The notes under the pieces: model-generated | The model's database searches: none | Told to the model about the DNA's origin: nothing | The model's input: the letters and a program-made list of their open reading frames with translations, nothing else | In this document: positions 23,355 to 35,520 of the stretch, one piece after another | How positions within the stretch are numbered: position 1 is the stretch's first letter | Layout of the letters: every line of letters starts with the position of its first letter | Origin: Lasioglossum baleicum | Taxonomy: Eukaryota > Arthropoda > Insecta > Hymenoptera > Halictidae | Assembly: GCF_051020765.1 (NCBI RefSeq) | Contig: NC_134933.1 | Coordinates: 8,343,461-8,407,460, forward strand | Reading direction: 5' to 3' | Length of the DNA: 64,000 bases | Translations under genes and position numbers: made by a program

Positions 23355-24272
23355 TGAGACAGGGGCGGCTATCCTTTTACATATCTTGCGTCAATTTTTT
23401 TCGCATACTTCAAAAGATACAATTCGCCACGGGTTGGCCACCTCTGATCTAAGACATTGTAGTTTATCCGAAAACGTTCAACATTTTCCGGAACAATGAA
23501 AATATTTTCGAACTTTTTTCCCGTTGTTCGATGGTTCCAAATTTGGCACACAATTAGGGGGTAAGAGCGGAAAAAATTCGGAAAATAAGGACCACCTTAC
23601 AGAGCGTCTTGTTCGGCGATATCAGACGGGGTTGATTTGCTAGCCCCTATTTTATAGAAAGGGGTGACTATTCTTTCACATGTTTCGCGTTAATGTTTTT
23701 CGCCCACTTCAAAAGGACAAGTAGTCGCAAAGATACAATGCGCCGCAGGTTGCCCACCCGTGTCCCAACAAGGGAAGGGCCCTAAGTGTCCGACTACGAT
23801 TTTGATAATTTGTTGTGAGATGATGGTATATGGATCCCTAATGATGTATGCAAAATATTAGGTGCAGTTGCTCAATAGTTCTAAAGATATAAACAATTGA
23901 ACTTTCACGCGACCTGCTTACACGGCTAACGGAACTTCGAAAAGGTATGAAACTTTAATTGTTTATATCTTTAAAATTATTAAGCAACTGCACCTAATAT
24001 TTTGCATACATCATTAGGGATCCATATACCATCATCTCACAAAAAATTATCAAGATCGAAGTCGGACACTTGGGGTCAACGACATTTTCCAGAACAATGA
24101 AAACATTTTTGAACTTCAACGCAAATGCGGTTTCCCGTTGATCGATGGTTCGAAACTTGGCACGCACCATGTTCTTTCCGAGAAAAAATTCGAAAAATAA
24201 GGACCACCTTACAGTGTGTCTTGTTCGGCGATATCAGGCGGGGGTTGATTTGCGACCCCCTATTTTATTAAT
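23355..24272. repeat. Tandem duplication (~300 bp unit) interrupted by a MITE
   Basis: Unit 1 is 23355-23655. Unit 2 starts at 23656 and is continued at 24079-24272. Shared landmarks are GATATCAG...GGGTTGATTTG and ATAAGGACCACCTTACAG. The gap in unit 2 holds the palindrome 23765-24078. Confidence 0.7.
23765..24078. mobile_element. Palindromic MITE related to the inner part of 15087-15626
   Basis: Carries AAGTGTCCGACTACGATTTT at the left and its complement ending CGGACACTTGGGGTC at the right, with the same ATGGATCCCTAATGATGTATG block as the 15-kb element. It lacks the TTAA-bounded outer ends. Confidence 0.72.
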
Positions 24273-25144
24273 CCCGCGGTATCCGTCGTTCCGTTCGTTC
24301 GGAGGTGCGTTCCCCGGCGGCGTGCTGCGAAACGCGGATTTTACGAGGGCCCGCGGGCTCGCCGCGACCAATCGCGCCATAGTAAAAAGCCCCGGCATTC
24401 CTCGCGACCCCTCGCCGCGCCACGTTGGGCCCGGCGAAGGCGGGGGCGAGCAGAGCCGAGCGGGAACGAGCGCGGAAGGGCTGCTTTCCGTTCGAAGAAA
24501 CTGCTGCTCAGTCCGGGACGCAGAAGGGCCCGACACGGCGCGGCGCGGCGCTGCATGGCGTGGCGAATGAATCCGCCTGTGCTCTCCCTGCCCCCGCCCC
24601 TTGGCCTCCGCGGAAGAAGAACGGCCCCCCTCGACAGGCCTTGGCGTTTCGCGGAGGAATGTAAATCGGGGTCCGGTCACGAGTATTCTAATGCGCGCGG
24701 TCAGCCCTTCGCCGGGCACGAAGCGGAACGAACGTCACTCGGCCCTTCTCCGCGCGTTTCTCCCATAAGCGAGTTCTCCTGCTATCGAACGCGTAAGCTT
24801 CTTTCCGAATATACAGGGTGTCTCGCCGGAAATCACCGCCGTCGAACGGAGATGAACTACAGCAGGTTTCTCGCTCATTTACGATCGCACCCCCGATCAA
24901 ATGCCCGTTCTCGTTAAAAAGACGATAACTTTCTAAATACAGTGGTACCTCGGTACATTTAGGGTAAAGTGCCCAAATATGAACCACTTTTTGTTGATGT
25001 CATTTTTGGATTATTTTAGAATACTCTTTTCCGTCCAACAAATTACCAGTTGTAGATGCATTTCCTCTCTATAAGATTGTGGGGTCAAGTTTGTTAAAAA
25101 ATGAATACAGCTTTGGGAAAAAAATATCTTTTCCCAACTTTATA
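24273..25144. other. GC-rich island, no gene recognised
   Basis: 24290-24720 is CpG-rich with overlapping open frames on both strands. CAGGGTGTCTCGCCGG at 24814 and CAGTGGTACCTCGG at 24939 are lone Tc1/mariner-type ends. Confidence 0.35.
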
Positions 25145-25405
25145 AACATCAAAAGTGTACGTTTTTATAGAAGAAATTTTTTCTGTACACTTTTTCCAAA
25201 AAAGGGCTCTGTACGCTAACCCGCAATAATACAGAGAGTATTTCAACACGAAGAGCATTGGGAAAAAGTATAAAGAAAAAAATTTCTTCTATAAAAACGT
25301 ACACTTTTGTTGTTTATAAAGTTCCAAGAGCCAAATCGCAAAAAAGGGCTTCGTACGGGACCCCGCAATAATGCAGAGAATATTTCAACACAAAGAGCAT
25401 CAAAA
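25145..25405. repeat. Inverted and direct repeat cluster
   Basis: AAGTGTACGTTTTTATAGAA pairs with its complement about 150 bases downstream, and GTACGCTAACCCGCAATAAT-type sequence recurs as a direct repeat at about 25212 and 25355. Class unknown. Confidence 0.5.
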
Positions 25406-26847
25406 AAATATTGCTTCTTCGCTAAATGCAGCTCGACCGGGTGATCGAAAAATCAAGCTGTTTCATTTTCTCTGTCGGTGTCTTTTCTGCGAGAAACATA
25501 TCTGCTTCTCTGTCGCCGATTGGCGAGCGGAAATACTGATATTTTCACTCCGGCGCACCCTTAACACGTCCGCTACCAGCATTTGTTTCGTTGCTTACCT
25601 TCCTGGTTCGAGAGTTTTATTAAATTCAACGTACCCAATTTTGAATAATTAAAATAGTTTTACAGAAGAAAGTCACAGATTCTCTGAAAATTATGCATTC
25701 TACTATGACTTTGAACAACAAAGTGCAAAAAATTAATTTGACTGTTTTCGAGAGAACTGTCAGATTATGGATGTCACATATTCGTGACGGTGGTAGCTAA
25801 CATGTTAAGCAGAGTTTAAATTTAAAAATCTACAATGAAATCTCATTTTCTATTTATGTGTTTAAACAGTGCTTAAACTATTTCGCAACCCCGTTAAACT
25901 GGGTATAATATCGATAGGAGTTTCTTTTCAATGATTATTCATGTTTACATTACTTCTTATGGGAAAGGTTGCTTTGGTATAAGTCAGGAACGGATTAAGG
26001 TCATGTACCAAGGTACCACTGTTAATAGACCGTACGATTCGCGTTCTTCTTTTTCGAGAAGTGACAACAATTAGTTTACTACACGACGCGAAATGCCGAC
26101 GACCGGCGTTAGGCGAATTCCCCATAAAGATACACTTGTCAGAGCTCCGGACACGGTGACGACGACATATGGCGCTCGTAGTAGCTCCCGATACGCACCA
26201 GAGAACACGCTCGAGATAACAGCTTACGAGAAGGTGCATCCAGGTAATTTGCACGTTTAAAAGAGGATGTGTCGCGACAAATTTAGCGCTCGCGTGTCGC
26301 CGCGCGGATTCCAATGCCGACCTAATCGCGTCGTTAGCCTTTTCGAGGAAACATCCTCTGCTCCTGCGCCAGCAATTTTACTCGTGGAATTTATCCCTCG
26401 ATTTATTTTGCTCTGTTAGTCTCACCGGCGAGGGTACTTGTACGCCCACGTTCGCCAATATTGCGAGATCCTTTGGTTCTGTGAAAGAAAGATCGCATTT
26501 AGATCGCCCGATACGTTTCCGAATATTGAGTAGTTGGAATACCGAGAGAAATGGTTGGTTGGACACTGTTCGTGCAATTATTCTATCCGTATGATTCTTT
26601 CTTCCGACAAGACTAGAGACGGGATGAACTGCTACTTCCGAATCACTCGTGGTTCGATCATGTTAGGTGAAAAATCACGGTGATTTTTCACAGTGATCCG
26701 TGAATTTCGTGATCGATTCTGATTGGTGGAGAGCATAGGAACATAACTGTTCTTGGTCACTCTATATGTATAGAAGTCTGTGTTCTCGGGACATGTTATA
26801 TGATAAAAAATGAAAACAAGAAGAATAATGAATAAATTAATAATCAG

Positions 26848-27074
26848 TAGGGTTGCCAGATCTTCTATATTTGATATGAGTCTTCTATATTTGAGAACTT
26901 GATCTCCTATATCATAATTGAATAAAAAACCATCTTTGTTTGAATAAAAAAGTTTAAAATGTGCTGTGTACCTCTTTTACTTGAACTCCTATAATTTGAG
27001 ATTATCTCATATATACATAATTGCAGTTTTCACTACTTCTTCTATATTTGGATAAAACATTTCTGGCAACCCTA
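26848..27074. mobile_element. 227-bp hAT-type MITE with TAGGGTTGCCAGA ends
   Basis: Terminal repeat TAGGGTTGCCAGA and complement. Exact 8-bp target duplication ATAATCAG at 26840-26847 and 27075-27082. The interior repeats CTTCTATATTTG. Confidence 0.86.
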
Positions 27075-27158
27075 ATAATCAGTAATAACTAATGACTACA
27101 AATGACCACAAATGTATAAAAACTTAACACAAACAGACAAAAGAAATTAGTGAATATA

Positions 27159-27605
27159 CAGGGTGTCTCAACTAAAGGAGGCCACCTAAATACCTCTTTT
27201 ATTTTTAATGACACAAAATATATTTATGGCATAATTTAAATGGTATCGAAGGAGGAACATCATAGAAGAACAATTTCTTTCGTCCGGTTATTTTTTCATA
27301 GTTTTTTCAAGGTCATCGTTATTTTTTTATCGGGAAAACTTATTTTTTTTATTCCATCTTGTTAATGACTTAAGCATATTCAAATGTATTTTTCCGGCCG
27401 CTATAAGATGGAATAAAAAAAAGCTTTCCCGATAAAAAAATAACTATGACCTTGAAAAAACTATGAAAAAATAACCGGACGAAAGAAATTGTTCTTCTAT
27501 GATATTCCTCCTTCGATACCATTTAAATTATGCCATAAATATCCTTTTTGTGCCATTAAAAACAAAGGAGATATTTAGGTGGCCTCCTTCAGCTGAGACA
27601 CCTTG
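27159..27605. mobile_element. 447-bp palindromic Tc1/mariner-type MITE
   Basis: Starts CAGGGTGTCTCAACTAAAGG and ends with a close complement, TA at 27157-27158 and 27606-27607. The arms are about 200 bases long, with AACCGGACGAAAGAAATTG and its complement inside. A lone end of this family lies at 32831-32862. Confidence 0.82.
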
Positions 27606-29721
27606 TATATAAACAATATGTAATATAAAAATATATATAAATACCTAACCTAAAAGGCAACATAGAAATCCAATAAAAGGAAGAAATAAAGAATATAACA
27701 AATCTACAATTTTTCAGCTCAAATATGAAGAGTTACTATGACTCGGGATAGAAAAGTTAGGATCACAGTCGTGATCGTGAAATAATCACGATCTACGAAT
27801 GATCATTATTCATACCATGAATTATGGTTATTAATTAAGTAACGTATTATCTTGTATTGATATTTAAAATATAAGAAATTGTCTACACCTCTCTACTAAT
27901 TACATAAATAATACAATTTTTTCAGTCAAAAATGAAGAACTACTATGACTCGAGATAAAAAAGTTAGGATCACAGTCGTGATTGTGAGAAAATGACGACC
28001 GTGATCGTGATTTGCGATCACTGTGATAAATCGCGTAGACAAGACGCGTCGAACTCCAGCGGAATGGAAGTTCAGGCGATCGGAGGATTTGATTTGATCG
28101 GTTCGAACGGTTCACGCTATACAGAACGATGCATAAACAGGAGCACGTTGAACGAAAGGAAACAGAACGGCGCCGCTGCGGGCACTGTAAATCATGCAAG
28201 ACGACAGCGAGGAGTGCGTGCACGGGTTGGAATAACAGAAGTGCAGCGAGACGAGGATCTGCAAAGTAGGAGAAGGGGACGAAAAAGTGAAAAGAACCGC
28301 GGCGAAGTGCGCGAAAGGAAAAGTGCTGGAAGAGTCGAAGAAGGCGAGAGCGGAAACGAGACGTGGAAACGGTAAGAAAGAAAACGAACAAGAAACAGCG
28401 GCAACAGCAGCATTACTCGAATTATTTCTCTGGCTGGTTGCAGGGGCATTATAGGAGCCGAGGAAAAATCGTTGACGATGAGATGGATCGCTATTACACG
28501 GCGCGGCGTGCTCCGATCAACTTAGCGGAGGCTTCAGTCACGCTCGTATTTCAGTGGCGCAGGAAATGGATTTCTTGTTGGATCCGGGTGCCGTTGGGGG
28601 CACCACGGGGCACCGGAGGACATCGGTGGCGAGGAGAGGGTTCACCGGAGCGGACCCCGCGGGTTCCACGCGATCGAACCCCCGGATAACCTCGGAGAAA
28701 ATGCCGCGAGAGGCGAGAACAGATGAAACAAAAGATAGGGGCGAGCCGAAGCAAAGTTCACGGAAGAGACGCTTGATACGTGGAAGACGACCGCGAAGGG
28801 GAACCAGCGTTCCCAGACCTAACCCAAGGGTCTCGGTTTACGGTCGCAAGAACGAGCCCGCGGATTTTTCCGAGTTTCGAGCCCGTTCCCAGAAGTGTCG
28901 TGGCCGGAGCGCGTTGTTCCCTCGCGGATAAACGTGTCCATGACGCTTTCAACCCGGGCGAAAATTATGCGTAACGGGACCGGATCGGATCGACAACGTT
29001 TCGAGTGTCTGTTCGCAGATCGACGATCTGTCCTAGCGACACGATGGCCCGTTACCTCGCAAACAACGCGCCGATCGGACAAGCCTTGGAAATATTAGCT
29101 GCAAGCAACTTCGCCTCAACGCCGAAAGACGATGCGATGGGAGACGTTACACGGAGAACCGCTCCGACACGCGAGGCGGATCGGAAGATTCGTGCCACGC
29201 CGATTTTTTTCGACGCGTTTCAAAGTAACCGAGCATGATTGCTCGGGACCCCTTTTGCGGAATAATCGCGACCGAACGGTGAGAACGAAACCGTGAGAGC
29301 AAGCGTGCCTAACCATGTCTACCATACAGATATTTCTATACAAGGTTTACTTGTTGATGATTAATGTCTGAGATGACAAAAACTCGGTAATTGATAGTAT
29401 TATCAATTACCATATTCCCTTGAATCACGGGAAAGGAATCTTTGTGAATCCTCCAGCGAAGAACCAGGAGGATCTGGATCTGAAGAAGAAGTGAAGAAGT
29501 CTGAAGGGACGAAGAAATTGGTGGACGGGTAGTATGAATTTTATTAGGTTGTAAAGAAAGTTTGTTCCATTGTTTTAATTGCAATTTTATACCAATAAAT
29601 GTTTACCTTAATTTAATGAGTTATATGTCATTTTCAAGCTTGTTTTTCGCTCTATTTAATCATGCTTTTGATAGTGTGTTATTACTATACTATTTATTAC
29701 TTATTATTTTGATATAAATTA
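27606..29721. other. Possible untranslated or first-exon region, no product recognised
   Basis: Two related stretches (27711-27800 and 27922-28030) share AAGTTAGGATCACAGTCGTG. A purine-rich frame at 27992-28375 ends near a good donor sequence (AAACG|gtaagaaag), and a GC-rich segment continues to 29240. This could be the 5' part of a plus-strand gene, even the carboxypeptidase, but nothing in the translation supports that. Confidence 0.25.
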
Positions 29722-30042
29722 CTAGCTGCTCGTGGCATGCCCTCCGGGCGGGTTTTAACGAACAGGACAAAACAAGAATTACGCATATCCATCGTTCGAA
29801 TCGTGAAGTTATGGTCTTGAGTTCATACAAAAATCCCATAGAAAAAAGCACTACCATTTTTTCCCGAATTTTCCATTTTTCCGGGCAACTTCTCCAATTT
29901 TTCTTTCCCTAGAAACCTTATTCGGACTATCACGAACATTTTTAAAAAGAAATTAGGCAAATCGGTCCAGCCGTACTCAAGTGATGCGCTTACCAACGAA
30001 CAACATTTGATTTTTATTTATATAGATAGATTATGTTGAAAT
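29722..30042. mobile_element. Retroelement-like 3' fragment with CGGTCCAGCCGT motif, copy 1
   Basis: Shares AATCGGTCCAGCCGT, CCAACGAAC and a terminal ATATAGATAGAT with 49505-49740. The layout resembles the untranslated 3' end of an RTE-like non-LTR element (inference). No coding part remains. Confidence 0.45.
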
Positions 30043-33000
30043 AAATCTCGTATGAGATTTTCTATAATAAAAAAAAAGCCCCGAACGGAGGCAAGGTTTT
30101 CCGTGTGACTTACAGCCGACCGAATTATCACGATAAATCGCTCGATCGTCGCTCATTAATCGCAACGCAACTCGGCCGGGCCGGGTAATTCACCGGGTGT
30201 TTTTTACGGGGCCCGGCCGTGATACGCGAAGCGCCGGTCGGTACCTTTGAAAATCTCACGGTGCCGAGAGCCGGCCCGAGTCGAGCGGCCGGTTAAGTGT
30301 AATTTGTACAAGATCTCCCAAGAGGTGAGAGAAGTTCGCGGTCAAGGCTCCTCCGTTCAAGTCATTGACATCGGCTGCTAGCACGAACAGACTGATGTTG
30401 CCATTACAACGCAACGGCCGGCTAATAAAACAGCCGAGAAATTCGTCGTGCAACTTGTGTCTCATTGTCGCTCGTGAATGACCGCGTCTCCCCCCTGAGG
30501 TTCGCACGTCTTTTGTGACCGGACAAAATCGTATTCATCGAACCGGACACGATTTCGACGCACCTGTTCCGCGATTCGACTTTGTTCCTAAAGCTATGTC
30601 CACACTGAAACAACATACAGGAACTTTCTCTTCGACTCTGGTGTTGTCTTCTTCCTCTATTCGGTAAAAAGAGAAGATAACTAAAAAGAAGTCGGCGTTG
30701 CTTCAATTCGTTCGTTTGGAACAAGAGTTGCACCAGGTATAGCAAAAGTTATTCATGTAATAGTCGTGGTACTGGATGGATAGCTCCGGGTGAGGTCATC
30801 CATTTGGTATTCCAAGTTAAGCTAACGCCTAGATGGCACAAAGACGTCTTAAAGATTGAACTGTCTCTGAGACGTCTTTAAAGTCTTACGTCTTTTTAGG
30901 ACGTTGGCTTGCCGCACATTATTCTTGACGATTCATTCCGAATTATACTCATATTTTATTCTGGCTCCCACGTGGATATCAGAAACGCTTTTTTATTAAG
31001 GGTTATGTCAAGTTCACCTTCCAAGGTCGTTCGAGGACAGCGTTGTTTCAAGGTTAATGGGAATAGAGAGGATTATCGTTGTTTCAAGGTGTTCACGATT
31101 GGAAGAGGTCGTAAATTCACGAGATTGCCTAGAGTCCTAGAGAATGCAGAGGAGGCCCAGTCGTTCCCCTGCGGTCATGGGAATCTGAAGGAAGCCAATA
31201 CTGTGCAGGGGTCATGAGAATGTAACACGGTCATAGGAGAACATGCAAAAAGTCTCCTTCACTGAATATTCCAAGGGTGAAAAGTAGACGTAATTTAGAA
31301 CAGTAAAAACCTTATAGAAGAATTTCTAAATACTATTATATTATTTTACAGAAAGAAAATCATTTTCTATCTGACTCCAGTTTGTTGCAATTCAGATAGA
31401 CAATTTCTGTCTGGTGATAAGGAAAGCAGGAGGTGGTCAATATTTTCCGGAGGTGATGGAATCGCAACATGCGATATTCCTGAGAACATCCCTTTAGGTC
31501 GAGCGTCATCGCTATGCGAATGGCAGCGTGATCTAGCAAAGTCTAGTTCCACGCAACGAGCTGGAAAAGACCATTGCTCGTGGCATTGCTCCTGATAAAA
31601 CGAGCAAAAACTGCGCAATAAAATATACTCTTGTTGTACGGGGGGGATATTGCTTTCGCGCGATGCCAATCGTCCCGGGTAAGTCATCGTCGAGGTGGTT
31701 TCTTATTCCGCACGAAGTTTTTCGTTGGCACCGTGACGAGGCACTGATCGCTTCTCGAAATAGAGATAAAGGTAACGGCACCGTGTTTAGAGGATCGCCG
31801 AGAGAAGTTCCGTGTCCAGCGTTCTCTGGTAATGACGTTCGCGGCGCAAAACGTGCGCGCACCGCCACGATCATTCCGTTTCGATGGACGTGGACGATGG
31901 ACTCTCTCTACGGGTTTCTTCCTCTGTTTTTTTTTTTGTACGTATTTCATCGATCCCACGTTCCTCACCGAGTCGCCGGACGAAATCTATTATCTCCGAT
32001 GACTCTTGTTTTTCGACGGTTTCTGCGAATGCCGCCGGTGAACGTCCGCGACGACGGGAGGATCGACCCTCCGGGGCTTGCCTAAGCGCATCATATCCGC
32101 AGGTGTGCACCGTCACCGCGACAAGGTTCTCGTTGTTCTTATTATTCCCCGGCATCTGCCGCGCGACGACCAGATATCGATCGTTACCGCGCTATCTTGG
32201 ACGTGTCGCGCGCGCGCGATTCGACTACCTTGAACACCGGAAGCGATTACGAGGCGTCAAATTGCTAATGTTTCTGTTACGTGGCCGATGTCCCGATCGG
32301 AGGAACGATCACCGATTCCTGTCCACCTGAACGCGTGTGACGATTGCTAATCTAGCGGCCCGAGCGACTTCCCCCTTCTTCTTGTCCTTCCCGTCACCGG
32401 CTGCGGGTCGACACAGGTTATTTTTACACCCTCGAACCTGCATTCGTTTATTCTTTTAGCAATCTGCAATATATTCAACTAGAATACTGTATTAGATGTC
32501 GTTACTCGCTCTTTAATAGTTGGAGAACCTTTTCTGGGGCCTAGTACGAACTGTCATTGTATAGGTGATGTCTTCAAGATGTCTTAAAGACACGTCTTTA
32601 TTTACGTCCATTTTAGGTCCGACAGTTTTACGTTCTAAAAAGACGTCTTATTTCGGATGTTAAAGCGACGTCTCTAAAAAGACATCTGGAATAAGGTAAT
32701 AAGACGTCCCGGAAGACGGCTTCCGAACGTCACTTTTGACAAAAAATGTGTCCTGAAACGGTGTCCTGCAATCAACGCGAACCTTTTTTTATTTTGCACG
32801 AAGATTCTCACAGTCTAGTCGTCACAAATAAAGGAGAGATTTAGGTGGACCACCCTGTATAGTAGTACGAAGCAGATCGTATTGATAAAACCTTTCAGTT
32901 TTTCGATTTACGCGGAAAGCGCTGGAACGAATAAACCGCGTAAGCCGAGGACTTAGGGTACAGATATAGTGAAGCGGAGAAGAGATCGAGGATAGCGGCG

Positions 33001-33365
33001 AAATCAAACCAATGTAATTAAATGCGACTGTTTATAGCGGTGCTATAAACTGTACAGGAGTTCATGACTGTAAGATGTAATGGCTCCAAGTACACAGGGT
33101 GTAAAGAAATAATTACTCATGGCTGCCATAGACCGGTAAAAAAAGCTGCCGCAAAATTGTCCTTGAATTTCAAGGTCAACATTTTTTTTTATTGCATTGT
33201 ACTCTATGCATCGTGGAGATAAAAGTAGAATACAATGCAATGAAAACAAATTTGACCGTGAAATTCGAGGTCAAGGACAATTTTTTGGTACCATTTAATT
33301 ACAGATCAAGACCAAACATTTTTTTACAAATCGTTCGAATACTGTCGAGGGCAGAGAGCGATTAA
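30043..33365. other. No gene recognised
   Basis: Mixed composition. AAGACGTCTT-like palindromic motifs cluster at 30838-30905 and 32568-32715. A hairpin at about 33150-33285 pairs AATTGTCCTTGAATTTCAAG with its complement. Frames of 100-148 codons near 31.5-32.3 kb lie on both strands and are not recognisable. Confidence 0.35.
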
Positions 33366-33575
33366 CCCCTTGTCCGAAGTCCAACAAATACGAATGTTAC
33401 GCTTTTGTTTTTAAACGAAATGAAATTTGATTCGTTTGTAGTCAATATTCGAGCATTACAGTAAATGTTCTCATACAAAAAATATAAATGTTCCTTTGTT
33501 TTCTACGACATTTTTGGGGACAAAGACGTTTGAATCACTGTATAGTAACTGTAAAGAAAATGATACGGCAACGGG
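33366..33575. mobile_element. TTAA-flanked piggyBac-like MITE
   Basis: Starts CCCCTTGTCCGAAG and ends with the complement of CCCGTTGCCG; TTAA at 33362-33365 and 33576-33579. The terminal repeat is short and imperfect. Confidence 0.5.
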
Positions 33576-33579
33576 TTAA

Positions 33580-33938
33580 GGTGGAAGGGTAGTCACGTGA
33601 CAAAACTAGCAAAGAACTAGAATCTTACTAAATTTTGGGTCGAAACATGAGTTTGCGGGGTCTCGTTGTTTGTCCTTATTTGAGTAAATCTCAGGCTGGG
33701 CGAGAGCTCATTCTAAAGAGGAAGGTTAAATGCAGAGCATTCGACTCTATTTTTCTGTCATTAAAAGACTTTTTTGACTGATATGATGAGTTGAGCGCTC
33801 TGCATTTAACCTTCCTCTTTAGAATGAGCCCTCACCTAGCCCAAAATTTGCTCTAATAAGGACAAACAACGAAACCCTGCCAAAATTTAGTAAGATTCTA
33901 ATTCTTTGCTAGTTTTGCCACGTGACTGCCCTTCCACT
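33580..33938. mobile_element. 359-bp palindromic TTAA-flanked element
   Basis: Arms GGTGGAAGGGTAGTCACGTG and complement extend for over 120 bases with few mismatches. TTAA at 33576-33579 (shared with the element to the left) and 33939-33942. Confidence 0.72.
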
Positions 33939-34589
33939 TTAAGGTGGGAGAGGGATTTTCGAGCGATTCCGACGAAATCGCAAGGCGTGGTTAGTATTCG
34001 AAGTGTCGGGCACCTTGTACATCTCGAAACGATGTCAAAACGACGCGACAGGTAGGAAGGTCCCAATGGTTGCAACGCGTCGTCGCCAGTTGCCAGAGGT
34101 CCACGGTAGTCGCCCCACCATTAGCTATGCGCGACGCGGAGGCGTCACTTCCTCCGGACCGACTTCCGGCCGCCGGAAACGTCCTTCTAACCGCGGCTGA
34201 ATCCTTAAATGAAGACGATCTCTGACAAGGCCTTTCTTCGCCCCGCTCAAACGTGCGTCGTCAACGTGCGAACCGTCGGGGAATTCTAAGACCTCGGTTC
34301 TCAGAAGTTCATTTCGCGCAGGTCGCGCCGTAAAAAGCGGTGTAAACGCGACGATAATAGCCGCCACATGCCGTCAATCAATTGTTGGACCAGGTCATTG
34401 GCGACGACCACTTGGTTTAACACTATCTCGTCTAACACTGTTTCAACGAACAGTAGGTATACTTTAGCTTGCCCTACGATTTATTTTACGGTTTCAGTGA
34501 TCAGAACTTTCTTTGTAGTTCGTAAATTCCTAAAAAAGGAGTATCTATTGTGTATGCCTACATGTTCTCCGATAACCAAAAAATACATT

Positions 34590-34858
34590 AACAAAACCAC
34601 AATTAATCCAATAAATCGCATTGTTGCAGACTCTAGCACTCTCTATAATCGTATTGATTTGTTCATTGAGTCTTTGCACATGTTTAAAAAACAATTACGC
34701 AAGATTATAGGATAATACTATACAGTTTGTACCATTAGTTTTTGTGCATGTCCCTTCTATGTTATTATACGAGTAGAGTCTTTTATTGTTTTCTATTGTA
34801 AACATTTGTGTAAGTGGGCTTCGGTCCGTATATAATAAATAATAACAATAATAGAATT
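34590..34858 (+). pseudogene. Second 3' remnant of the same non-LTR retrotransposon family
   Basis: The frame ending at 34715 shows NPINRIVADSSTLYNRIDLF, clearly related to the end of the copy at 20721-21345 (INPLNRIIAS..LYNNIDFF). It is followed by a similar untranslated tail with CGGTCCGTATATAATA and a TAA-rich end. Only the last ~45 codons and the 3' tail are present. Confidence 0.7.
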
Positions 34859-35145
34859 TCATCTCGGTTTAAAGGAGATTAATAACATACATATTTATTA
34901 GACTCCGTTCAGAATCTTCATCGTGAGTCTGACACGATATTGTAGGGCAAGGGGTTAACGTTGATTCGAATGGAATTTGAAGTTACTAGAAGAAAATAAA
35001 TATTCATTAAATATTTTAATTAAATATTTTCAATCTCCCAATATGATTTCTGTAATCACTTACTTGCGATAATGTCCTCCGTAACAAAGAGTAGTTAAGA
35101 AAAGAATCATTGGCGGAGGAGAACAATTTTCTTTCTAATATTGTA

Positions 35146-35220
35146 TTGGCAAATAAGTTCGTTCGGTGTTTTAGAGTGGAATAAAACACAAAAACGGAAC
35201 GAACTTATTCGCCAACCCAA
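35146..35220. mobile_element. 75-bp mariner MITE, sister of the one at 54219
   Basis: Inverted repeats TTGGCAAATAAGTTCGTTCG and partner, with GAGTGGAATAAAA in the middle, flanked by TA at 35144-35145 and 35221-35222. The left end lacks a few bases present in the 54219 copy. Confidence 0.78.
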
Positions 35221-35520
35221 TACAACAAAAAGAAAAATCGATCACTTTCATTCGGGACTTTCGACGCATCGAATTCTTTCGGGTGGGAAATATCTCTATT
35301 TGTTTCGATGATTTTCATTCCGCCTAGATCGGTGATTCGTCCCGCTGCGCATTATGGCGAGCGGGAAGGACCGTGCCCGGTTTCTGCGAAAAATCCGGCG
35401 ATTTTTCTGGCCGCGGATCGGATCGATTCGATCTCGAGGCTCTCCGCCGTAACGACCGCTTCCCATCTGATCGCTGAGCAGAATACACGGTAACGAGTTA
35501 CACTTTCGATTTGATTACAG

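Noticed and set aside
24814..24830. CAGGGTGTCTCGCCGG end, suggesting another Tc1/mariner-type MITE
   Set aside because: No matching inverted partner was found nearby; only a lone end can be claimed.
26160..26245. Frame reading EKVHPG right before a donor-like GTAATT, resembling the HPGE zinc motif of carboxypeptidases
   Set aside because: The preceding residues do not match the conserved block before HPGE and the phase fit is unproven; chance match.
28918..28975. Frame reading FNPGENYA, similar to HPGE
   Set aside because: The His ligand is Asn, the frame stops two codons later, and the flanks do not match the family.
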